64,000 nt of DNA from Schistocephalus solidus (Eukaryota > Platyhelminthes > Cestoda > Diphyllobothriidea > Diphyllobothriidae), in NCBI GenBank assembly GCA_017591395.1, contig WEDG01001551.1, positions 1 to 64,000 on the forward strand, written 5' to 3'. Every line of letters begins with the position of its first letter. Position 1 is the stretch's first letter. The position numbers and the translations under genes are program-made. A model generated the notes under the pieces. That model was not told where the DNA came from. It saw nothing but the letters and a program-made list of their open reading frames with translations, and made no database searches. Shown here piece after piece: positions 35,207-46,700 of this stretch.

Positions 35207-37754
35207 CAGTTAGACATGCAAATTTGTCAGTTTTCCCCTACTTTATTGTCAATATACTTTCTTCAGACTGATCTTTTTTCTGACCGTAGGCTTAGTTTTG
35301 GACGCCATTTAGTTTCTTTCATTTATTTCTGTCTGTCTACGGCAGATTTCGCTCATTTTGACTGTTACTTTGGAGAAAGACGTATAAATGACTGCGAACT
35401 TGAAGGGGTCAAACCCCCTGTTTTTTGATGGGATGAGATGGGGTCATTGTGGATTAAACGACCTCCCACCGTAATGTACAATTATTTGATAGGCTACCAG
35501 ATGATAGTTGAACATTGGGAAGAAACAAACGTTTGAACTTGCCCTGCAAAATAACTGAGCTGACGTGTCATGTGGGGTCATGATGAGAGGTCACCAATAC
35601 GCCTGAAAACACGCATACAACTGTCCTATCCCTACCATTTTAAGATCTCATCGCTCCCGCGCCTTCAAGTTACTGACGCGCTGAACTGGTATTTGTCGCA
35701 AACAAGTGTGCGGGCTCCTGATCTTTAATCTTGTTACAGTCGGAGTCATTACGCTAGACACTGTGGATACTCCCTGAAAATTTCCGCATTCAACAGCCCG
35801 GTTAAGAAACCACGCAAAGACCGATGCTTCTCAATTGCCAGAGTGATCATGTTAGTTACCCCCGTCACAACTGATCTTCAACGGCAGCTACGTTACTTGT
35901 ATCCATGGCAGTGCTGATTTGCGGTGCCTGTTTCTATACTAACATTTTAAAAATACAATTTTATGATGGATCTCCCTTTAATGGGTGCATTATACACAGG
36001 AATAAGTAGTTGGAAAGATTCACAAGCGCTCTTTCAGTTTTCCTTTCCCTGCTATCTGCGGAAGGAAAAGGCGAGGAAATTCAAACTACGCAGTCAGTAC
36101 CTGAACGCAAGAGGTAGGCAGTTTCAAACTTCATGTGGACTGGAGTGTTGAAGCGTATATCTTCCCTGCTGAATTATATAAAATAGTTGAGGCCAATTGC
36201 TTCGCCGAAGCTTGTCAGGATCGGGTCACCTTGCTTATAAGGCTTGTTCTCAGCAACGTGATGCAAGCCTGAGCCGAGTGTGCTGATAATACTAGATGCC
36301 GAAAGGATACGAAACACTGCCTTCGCAGCCATCTATGTGAAAGTAAGTCTGCAGCCAGGCGGGACGCTTACAGTTTTTCTCTATCTTCGATTGGTGGGTC
36401 TCGATAAGGGTGTCGCGCCCTAATTGTACTATGTTATTTGCATGTCTGTAAGTTCTTATACTTCAACAAAATCTAAACCCTGTGACCGGTCACAGAACTC
36501 GCCTATTTTACTTCCTACCCATATTGGCCGGCTGGTTATGACAACGGCAAGTTCGAGGTACTAGAACCCTAATAATTAACTTCTTGTTTCCATGCTAAGA
36601 AACTAGAGTAACTATGCTCAAAAAACTTTTTGTCCTCCATTAAACACTATAACTACTCCAGAGACGAAAAAAATCAGGCGTTCATTCTCAATGCCTTTTG
36701 GTACGGTAGTCTTTTCAGGTCGAACGTGAAAATATTACCCCTCCTACCCACCCAAAGTGGCCTTGCGTTAAATTTCCGGGTACCTGGCGGCCTACCGTGA
36801 ACACTTTAATAAAATCAATGGGTCTGATATATGGTTTGCCATCTTATTAGACGATTATACATGGGTTGGCCTCATCTTCCCCAGAACCTCTTTGGTTTCA
36901 CGAGCACTACTCAATTTCTCCGCTTGGCTCAAGTCACTCTGTCACAAGTAAAAGTAAGTGCATCTCAGTGGCGAAACCATTGGCTTACTAACCGGTCTTT
37001 GTTGTGCGTCACGGTTTACCTCGTGAGCTAAAACTATCTCTAGTTCTTGCCACGAATTATGCGGCAGCTCTGCTTACCATGGATGACGGTTGGTCCCTCT
37101 CAGGGTCGCCGTCTAGTTCTTTGACGTTTTCTCTCATAAAGACCATATGCATTTCAGTGGGAGATCACGAACTGCGGGTGTATCATCAAATCTTGCTTCG
37201 ATTGCGACCTTGAATTTATATTTTATCCTGAGAGCATAATGTTTCACGTTCTTCAAGTAGCACCTTTCCGGACACAGTTGTGGAGTACTTCTTATTTTGA
37301 TACGATTTTTCAGAAAATTCGTTTCCCATACTTCTCTCAGTTGTCTTATGTTACGCAAATTGAAACATTAACACGTTTTACCAATGTTATTATGCCTGTC
37401 TTCTGTGATAGTGTCTGCTAGACTTTCTGAGTTTTCTAATATGGATCGCGTTTGATAAGAACGCTAAACGCTGTCTGTGCCATATGGTATAGCTAAATGC
37501 TATAACCTATAAAAGTTAAATGAAATATGACCATTCAACCACTAGCAGCCCTTTTTCATACAAACATGCCCCCCCTAGACCCAATTTTTGCCTGATCCAA
37601 GTGCTTTAAATTATGAACGCTCACGTTTGGAGCCAGAGCAAGCCCCGGCCCAGGGAGGGATCTCGTGTGGGGTTTGGGCTTATTTACATCTTTCGGACGG
37701 CGGTGTTCACTTGTCTCTTACACATCTACCATCCTCACCTGTCTTGGTCTCTCT
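35207..37754. other. Intergenic spacer between NDUFAF3 and ACAD9
   Basis: About 2.6 kb separating two genes on the same strand. No other exon was recognised. A short CAGAGCAAGCCCCGGCCCAGGGAGGGATC segment at about 37633 looks repeat-derived. No convincing core promoter was found. Confidence 0.4.
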
Positions 37755-37775
37755 CTGCTTTCTTTTTCCTGTTAG
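37755..37775 (+). promoter_or_regulatory. Splice acceptor abutting the ACAD9 start codon (possible trans-splice site)
   Basis: A pyrimidine tract (CTGCTTTCTTTTTCCTG) ending in TTAG lies immediately before ATGATG at 37776. It is either the acceptor of a cis-spliced 5' untranslated exon or a site for spliced-leader addition, which occurs in tapeworms and flukes. Confidence 0.45.
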
Positions 37776-40700
37776 ATGATGCGCCGCCTGACAGATTTCG
37801 CCGGCAGGAGATGCGCATGTGGGTTTCCGCGCACTGGCCGCAGGTTCTTCGCTGCTTCCAGCGGCGCAGTCGCCACGCCGGAACAGAAAAGTCTCCCGGA
37901 TGACGAGAGCCAGGTCTCTCCGACTCTCAAAAAGTACTTTAATAAAACACGAATCGCTATGCAGATGCCTATGATGACGCGCAAGTATGCTGTCTCCAAT
38001 GCTGCCCTCATCCCCAGCTTTTTTCTTGGCCGGCTTCAGCTAGTAAGTCTGGCTGGCGTTAACCGCCGCCATCTTTTGGTGGGCACACTTTTAATACAGC
38101 TGTCGGCTTCCACCATCTTTATTGTTGATTTCTCCCTATATTCATTTGCAGGAACTCCTGGAATACCCCGAACTTTCTACAAAGGAGAACGTATCGAATG
38201 TCAACGCGATGTTTGAGCACGTAGAAGACTTTGTGTCCTCGCGTGAGTTTAGCATATCTGCCATATCAATTCTTTGCTTGAATTTTGATTCCTCCTATCC
38301 GAAATTAATGACCAAACCGTCGTCATTGTTTATGAAATCTTTTCTCGGTGCTTAAGAATGCCTTTTATTTACTTTTTGAAGAAGGTAATTATCTTCACCT
38401 ATTTTAGTTGCTCGAAAAGTCATCTACGGTAGCACTCCTTTGACTGAATGCTAACCAATTACCTGGGGATTTCAAGTATTTCCCCTTCCGTGCTCTTAGA
38501 ATAAAATTCATGGCCGTTGTGCTTGTAAGTCACAGCGACCAGTAAAAGCCATCGTTGTAATAACGGCTGTTTCTCCCTTACTGAACGTCAGATTGCTTCT
38601 CAACCTGCCGGCTTACCTGATTGTTTCCGTATAGTCCATCACAGTACTGTCTTAACGGGTTCCATCGTCCATAGCATTGCAAGCCTATGATGTATGTGCT
38701 CGGCAATTCATGGCTGGGCCTTCAACAACCATTGATTAGTTACCGTTCCTCAGCTATGTTTCGGTCCATTTTTTCACTGTTTTACTTGGCCTCCATCGCG
38801 TCGATGGGGCCAATTTCTTCGGGGGTTTGAAAAAATGCGTCGTGAACGAGTTCCACCCAAACCGAAAAACACCCAACCGAGCCATCTGAGAGGATGACCG
38901 GCAGGAAATGTTCCCGTTAGACCTTGCAGACAAACTTGTGAAACATGAGTCCTCAGTTGAAGCCGTAATATTATCTGCAATTAGTAGTTATCAAATATTT
39001 TGAGCATTTGTAGTTTAACACCCCGCATAGACAGTTTTTCATATCAGAGGAATAAAGCAACTGACATAAGCAAAGTGGTCGACCTTTTCAGGCCGTTCAC
39101 CATCCAGACGAAGGCCCTTTTTGTAGTTGAGCTGTCCGTCCGTACTCTGTTGCTTGCAGCGTTCATTTTCAAGTCGGAGTTGTGGGGGAGTCTATTTGGC
39201 AATAAAACCTGGATTCCATTTTCTCAAAGGAGTCCAAAAACAGGACCATGTAGTTTGCTTGGACAAAGTACCCAGAGGGAGGTTTTCGCACCATGAACAC
39301 AACCATTCCTGTCATTTAACCAAAGAAAGTTAATGAGTGAGGCAGGCCCGCCGGATGACAGTCCTCCCACCCACCCTATAAAAGTACACTCGCTCCCTCC
39401 ACCGTATGTCATAGTCTTGTGCGTTTGTTGTGAACATTGCTCAAGTCCAGAATTTTCAGGAGTATGCTATCATAGTTTTGAACTATTCAGATTGTAATTC
39501 TGTCGCCGGTTTCAAGCACTGTTGCAAAATTACACATTCGAACAGTCGTTCCCTGCTGAAAACGATGTCTCCTGCAGGCCGAAGATCTGACCACATGGTG
39601 CCTGTCAGATCGAAAATCGCCTCTTTTTTATTCTTGCATTCTTTCGGACGTGCAAACATTCGGGCAGAGGCTGACTGGTTGGTACTCCTCTAGGCCGTTA
39701 ACAGGCTGGGCGTGCCTGTAACTATTTCTTATCGGGTCCCTCAGGGATAACACCAAAACTGCCTTTGCTCCCTCCGAGCTTTTCTTCGTAAAAACTAGAT
39801 GACTTGTGGAACTTTGGCAGCGAGGCACGATGTACAGCTGTTTTCATTGATCGAAAAAACTGGAGTGGCCGCGTTACTGGGGAAGAAGAAGGTTCTTCGT
39901 TCACCGGAATCATGGCTTTATTCGTCTGAGCTTTCGAACTCTTACTGGAGTCCATCGTCAGAGATAAAAGAGCAACATCGATGAGTAACTTTGATAGGGG
40001 GCAGAGGTCAATTAGACACCAGTGGCGCCAGTCCGGAGGTGCCGGCGCCAGATCGATAAATCGATTGACTGAGTTCTCATCGGAGGCCCATGCTTCAATC
40101 AACTCGCGGTTTGTCTTGCATCTGGCGTGGGCGATTATCTTCGTGGCTGCGAAGTTAAAATTGTGACCCGTTTCGTAGGTGTAGGCTGCCACTTGCGATA
40201 AACCCTCACACCGTCTCACATCAAGCTTATGCTCTTGTATGTGCGATCCAAGAATATGTCCAGTCCGTCCTGTGTAATTACAGGAACAGTTTCGGCACGG
40301 GATGCGATACACTACCCCCGACTGCTCATTAGGATTTATGCGGAATGGCTATCCGTAGGCGTTCATAAGCCGATGCGATACGTGTTCGCCCGCGGTGGGC
40401 CCAACCAGAACCAGCCCCTACGATATGGCATGCTATGCCATACATCAAGGACGAGTTAGGAGCCACCGAGCGCATTGTTGCGGGACTTGGTGTTGGAATT
40501 GCACACAGACCCAAAGCTACCATGCGCAGTAAGGGCATGAGAAACAAGGACAAATTAAATCCTAATGAGCAATTGGGGGTAGTGTATCACATCCCGTGCC
40601 AAAACTGTTCCTGTAACTACACAGGACAGACTGGGCGTTTGCTTGAATCGTGCATACACGAGCGTAAGCTTGCTGTAAGACGGTGTGACGATTTATCGCA

Positions 40701-43700
40701 AGTGGCCGCTCACACCTACGAAATGGGTCACGATTTTAAATTCGCAGCTAATAGTTCGACCGTCGATTTCGACGATGTCCACCGTATGCTCCACGGAAGG
40801 GTGGTGCAGGGAATATGGCATGCGCGTGATTTACTTTAGTAGATTATTTTGGCAGATTTGAACAATTTATTTGACTCACTTGTTAAAAACTCGGTGGCCT
40901 CGGTGGGATTCAAACCCACACCAGCAAGGGGAAGGCTTTAGTGCAGCCAACTGAGCTACGAGGCCCCACCGGGAGCCGTGAGTTTAATCACACTTCGGTC
41001 AAGTTACCCGCCCAACCTACTGCAACGTATGTAATCCACCAATTCAGATACAGTAAGCTGACTGCCCAACCAGGATTTCCTAGGTAATCAATCTAGAAGG
41101 TGCTCACGCCAGTGCTCAACCTTTGCCGATTTGGCAGCAACAATCCCACCAATCACGTCACGATCAGAATTACTCATTATACGACAGTTCGATCGTCAAA
41201 GTTCGACGATGTCCACCGTCTGCTCCACGGAAAGGTTATGCAGGGACGGTGACTTGCGCGTGATTTAGTTTAAACTGATAGTAGACTTGCGCTGCATCTA
41301 CCACACTCTCTCCTCCTCCCCCACCTAAGCCCTGTGTCATGACAAAGTCAACAAGACCGGAGATTGGAGAGGGCGCAGGTGGCTGGCGCGCCCGAAGCCG
41401 TCCCTGGGCGTACCACCCCACCTGGCTTGGATCCCACGGAGTGGGAGTACCATAAAGGCCACATTAAGAAGGAGCCATTGCAGCCTCACTCTCAGTCCAC
41501 CAGTCAGCCATTCCACACAAAACACACATTGGCCTGACCACGCGGTCCGAGTTATTACGTCAGTTTGCAACCTTCCAAGCCACGGCTTTTAGCGCACCGT
41601 CATAATTTCAAGCGCGTCAGATTGTTTATAGTGAGAAAAACGCGCTGAGCCGTCGACCTCACTCTCTCTCCCACCCCCACAATCAGAGCAGCGTCCGAGT
41701 CGGTCAGTTGTCTGATGTGGGAGTCGGCGCATTGGCTGACAGGTCGGCGTACCCGTCTTTGCGCGCCACAGCACGACCTGGCCCCCATAACGTACGGACC
41801 AGAATTCGCTAAATTAGGGGATATGGAGGAGCCATCGCCGTCTGACTCCCAGTCCATTGGTCGGCCACTCGACACACACCACATACACTTGGCCGACGGC
41901 GTGAATTGGTGTGAGCGTCAGATTGGCAACCTTCCAAGCCGCGATTTCTAAGAAACCTTGATATTTATGGTTATATGTATTAGTGTAGGCAGTGTGCGCT
42001 GATATGGCTTAGCCTCCGGTGATTTACGGCAGGTTGTCGGGGAGAAGCATGTGTCCTAATAGGCCTATTCGATGAGTGAATGCGCCAGGACAGTGAGGGC
42101 AGTGGAGGTGGTGATTTCTGCTGTGTGTTGATGCTCCTGGCACTGGTTCACCAGTCTCTGTACGATGGATTCGCAAGTGACCGACCAGGCTGATGCGTGA
42201 GGTGAATGTTCGGTCGCAATGAGGACAGTTTAGGAGAGAGTCCTCATCGCTGATGGTGGTGGTGGTGGCGGCGGTGGTGAAGCTAACAGGTGATGAGTAT
42301 TGATATGCGGTCTCTATGATGGTGGGAGTAATGTAATTGATGCCAGGGGTGAGAGTGGGGGAGTCCGAAGGAGGGTTGGCAGAATTTGACATAGAAGTTG
42401 GAGTTGTCGGATTGTTGGTGCATTGCGTACGAAGATGTACGACCAGGCCGATTCGCACATGGAAGGTGCGTTGACAGCGTGGGCATGTTTGAAGGGCCTG
42501 GGCATTGGCGGTGATGGTCCGGGGTGCTGGTGACTTTCGCGCCGCTCTTTTGGTCTTGGCGGCGGCGATCCTGTTGGCTTCGTAGATCGCTGCCCCTGTC
42601 TTAACTGTCCTTCTCCAAGCCGGTCGGTTCCGGGCGATGTCCTCCCAGGTCGCCAGGTTTATCTGCAGTTGCTTCAGTGAAGTCTTCAGAGTGTTTTGTA
42701 GCGTCGTACTTTGCCCCATTGCTTGCTTGCCCCTTTGCTTCGAGGAGAAATATGGTGACATCTCCATAGAAGAGTCGTTTGGGTAGTCGTTCGTCGTCCA
42801 TCCTTACAAGGTGGCCGCTCCATCACAGTTGCAGTTGTTTCAGCTGTGCATAAATGCTGAGAAGGCCTGTTCGTTCCAAAACTTCCGTGTCCTGTATCCG
42901 GTCTTGCCATGACAGCTTTCGTTTTCTGTGAAGGCAGCTGAGGTGGAAGAGGTTGAGCTTCCACGTCTGCTTTTAGTATATCGTTCACGTCTCCGCTCCA
43001 TAAAGCAGCGTCAGCAATATGACTGCTTTTTACATCTTGAGTTTGGTGCTGAGGTGGGGACCGTGTCAATTCCGGACCACGTGCCGCATGCGTCCAAAGG
43101 CTTGGCTGGCTTTTGCGATCCGATGGGCAATCCCATCGTCGACTTTAGTGCTGGGGGAGAGATTGTTGCCCAGGTACTTGAAGGTATCCACTGATTTCTG
43201 TTGAGCGCCATTGACATTGATGTGAGCTGTGGGGTAGATGGTATTGGGCGGTGGCTGATGTATCAGTTTTGATGCGAAGTCCGAAGTTGTCATAGGTGGC
43301 AGCGAAGAGGTCCATGCTCCTTTGCATTTCCTCTTCTGCCGTTGCATTGAGTGCGCAGTCGTCAGCGAAGAGAATTTCGTGGACGGTAGCTGTGGAGACA
43401 CGTGAGCGGAAGTTCATCTGTCGTTGGTTTAGGAGTCGGCCGTCCATCCGGTAGGCGATGCGTATCCCGGGGCGTTCTTCATGGTAGGCGTCCGTTAGCA
43501 TGGCAGAGAACGTGAGAATAAAGAGGGTAGGTGCAAGAACGCAGTCCTGCTTCACTTCGTTGGTCAATTCGAATGCTTCGGATACTTTCCCCTTGTCATT
43601 AACGCGTGCCATCATCCCGTCGTGAAGCTGACGCACCACATGCGTGAAACGTTTAGGACAGCGGAATTTATGCATGATTTTCCACAGCCGGTCACGATTC

Positions 43701-46700
43701 ACCATGTCAAAGGCTTTCGTCAGATCAACAAAAGTAGTGTAGTGGTAAGTCCGCATCTCCTGGCACTTCTATTGCAGCTAGCGAGCGGCGAAGATCATGT
43801 CGATTGTTCCTCGGTGTCATCGGAAGCCACATTGGCTTTCCGAGAGCAGTCCTTGCTCCAGGTGAGCGTTCATGCGATTAACGAGAATGTGGGCGAAGAT
43901 CTTTCCGGCGTTGTTCAGCATATAGATTCCTCGGTGGTTGTCGCAGAGTTGGCGGTTCCCTTTCTTCTTGTAGAGGTGGACAATTTTTGCATCTTTGAAA
44001 TCCTGAGGGACTTGCCCTTGGTTCCACCTCTCCTGGAAGAGCACTGTGAGTTGGTTCATCGGTTTGGGTCCGCCATGCTTGTAAATCTCAGCAGGATCGT
44101 GTCCGAGCCAGGTGCTTTCCCGCTGAATAGTTGCTGCATGGCTCTGATGGTTTATTGGAGAGGTGGGTGATCAAGGTCGGCGTTGATTTCCACTTAAGGC
44201 AGGCGATCGATGGCGGCGTCGGAGATGGTGGAGGGCTGGTTGAGAACGCTTTGAAAGTGTTCTGCCCATCGCGTCAGGATTTGCGTTTTCTCAGTGAATA
44301 GCGTCCTGCGGTCGGCACTGAGAAGAGGGGTGGCGCCTTTGACGGGAGGTCCTTAGACAGCATTGGTGGCGGAGACGAAGCTCTTCCATTCGTTTGGGTC
44401 CGCGTGCCCTTGGATTTCGTCGGCTTTGCGCGTCATCCAGGCATCCTGGATCTCCCGCAGCCGTTGCTGTACAAGGCGACGACTTCGGTAGAAGGCTGTC
44501 TGGTTTGCAGCGGTAGGGCGATCGACGTAGGCTTTGTGCAACTGGTTCTTCTCGACGAGCAGAGCGTTGATAGCCGCGTCGTTGTCATCAAGCCCGTCTT
44601 GGTGCTGATGATGTGCGTGGCCGAGGACATCCAGGGTGGTGGATTGGATAGTCCCTCAGCTTACACCAGTGGTTCTCCACGGAGATGTCCGCGTCGGCGA
44701 CTGGAAGGTTGGCTAGTCGGTTGGCCAGTTCGTTGCTGAAATGGAGATGGTGAGCAGGCATATTCAACGAAACAGTATTCAACTTACCTGGTGGTCGCTT
44801 ACCTTGGGGTCTTTTGCGTGGTTGCAGACGAAGCCTCATCTCGGAGATGACGAGGCGGGCATCCGTCCATTCGTTGGCACCGGGGACCACCTTTGTCACC
44901 AGCACGTCCTGTTTATCTCGCCTTTGGACTAGAACATAGTCCAAGCGGTGCCAGTGTCTCGACGAGGGATGTACTTAGGTCGCCTTCAGCCGCATCGGGA
45001 GGCAGAAGAAGGTGTTGATCAACAGAAGACGGTGTTCCGCACAGGTTCACAGAAGAAAGAGGACGTTATCGTTACGGCTACCGAGATCATGGGGACCCAG
45101 CACTCCCTGTCAGGCAGCGTGGTCTGTCCCGACGCGGGCGTTGAAGTTACCAAGGACAATTAACTTGCCGGCTTCGGCACAGTCGTCAGCAGGGCGTGCA
45201 GGTCCTCGTAGAATTTGTCCTTCGCCGCGTCAGAGCTCGTTCGTCATTGGGGGAGCGTAGGTGCTGATGAGGGTGGCGAACTTGTCTCCTCGAAGAGGCA
45301 AGCGGAGGCTCATCAGGCGATCATTGATACCCTGCGGCAAACAGGGCAGACGTCCCACGATGTTGTTCTGGATGGCAAAGGCGGCACCAGCGTGGCGTTG
45401 CTCTGCCTTTCGCCGGCCGCTCCAGAAGAAGGTGTAGCCGGCGCCCATCTCCAGCTGATCCCGTTCAGAGAATCGGGTCTCGCTTAGAGCAGCGATGTCC
45501 ACCTTGTAGCGCGCCAGTTCCCAAGCAACGCTCCGTCGTCCGTTCCGGTCGGTTGCTCCTGGGATTTTCTAAAAGGGATCGAACATTCCAGGTTGCTAGA
45601 GTGAGCAAGCTCACTCGAGCAGTCCAGGGGGTACCCCGGAGGGTATGGTGGGGGGATTGGGAGAGGTGTTGTTGTTGTTGATATTGTTTAGAGGTTTTGA
45701 CGCATGTAATTGCAGTCTGCTAGCCATGGTCTGCTGCAGCTCTCGTGAGACCCAGTATTTGCTTAGGGCACCTTTTCTAGCCCCCTTCCCCGCGAGGTGG
45801 TAAACAGTGCTGTCCCTAAATAATGCTGCTCAGTCATCCCAGGTGGCTACCGAAATCCACTTTGGGTCACGATTTGGGTTAGTGAGAGAACGACCGATTC
45901 GTCTGGGCCGCCTATGTGATTGCATGTCGCCCTCACCGTAGGACTTTATCGACCGTGGGGAAGGAGGGAAGGGTTTGGAGAAGAGAATAAGTAAGAGTAA
46001 AGGAGAGGAGGAGAGAGAGAGAGAGGAGGAAATAAGAGCGAGAGGAGGGGGAGGATTAGAAGTAGGAGGGAGAGGGGAGTGGGCTGGGAAGTGGAGAGGG
46101 GGCGACAGAGAGGACAGGAGAGTGGGAAGAGCAGGGAGAAGGGAGCAGATGTACCTGGTGTTGAGACGCACACCACACCGGAGACCCTCACCTGGTTTCA
46201 GCCCGCCGGTCGTGGCGGTTGCACGGGGTGTGGCTGCTGGAAAGAACCAGCTTCGAGGAGCCACAGGTGAGAGATGGGTACCAGCTATAGGCGGCCACAG
46301 GAGCATTCACCACCTATACGAGACAGCTGGAGCGACCAAATATTACCTGTGTGATACTACCCATAACTAGTACCCCTACACCCCAACTTCGCAGCCACGA
46401 AGATAATCGCCCACGCCAGATGCAAAACAAGCCGAGAATTTATTCAAGCCTGGGCCTCCGACGAGAACTCGGTCAATCGATTTATCGATGTGGCGCCGGC
46501 ATACAGGGCCCTGTATAATTGTAGCGGCCGAAGACTTCGAGGTTTACACACACACACACGGGCGAGTAACGCACCTGTAGTCGTTATTAGACGATGCGCA
46601 TATTGAACATGGTGTCTAAGCACCATGCCGATCACTCAAACGCAACAGTCATTAGAAGGAACGGCAGAAATGTTGGAAATGGATTCTACTATTAAGAAGG

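Larger units (their letters stand above)
41990..46385 (-). mobile_element. Non-LTR retrotransposon with endonuclease, RT and C-terminal zinc fingers, copy 2
   Basis: The best copy in the window, about 4.4 kb, antisense in ACAD9 intron 2. In minus-strand order: 5' untranslated part with a purine/pyrimidine tract (46385-45620), endonuclease (about 45610-44590), linker (44541-44353), RT (about 44059-43145), C-terminal part (43069-42686) and three zinc fingers (42600-42030). Several frame breaks remain, so it is not a complete working copy, but less decayed than the one at 2830-5682. Confidence 0.85.

Noticed and set aside
40896..40965. Working tRNA with a defined anticodon
   Set aside because: The anticodon and D stems do not pair, so no anticodon can be assigned.
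43622..44170. 182-codon plus-strand frame
   Set aside because: Antisense shadow of the reverse transcriptase region of the minus-strand element.
45830..46370. Frames of 131 and 158 codons rich in Arg/Gly/Glu or Ser/Pro/Leu
   Set aside because: Compositional products of the purine-rich tract in the retroelement 5' region.
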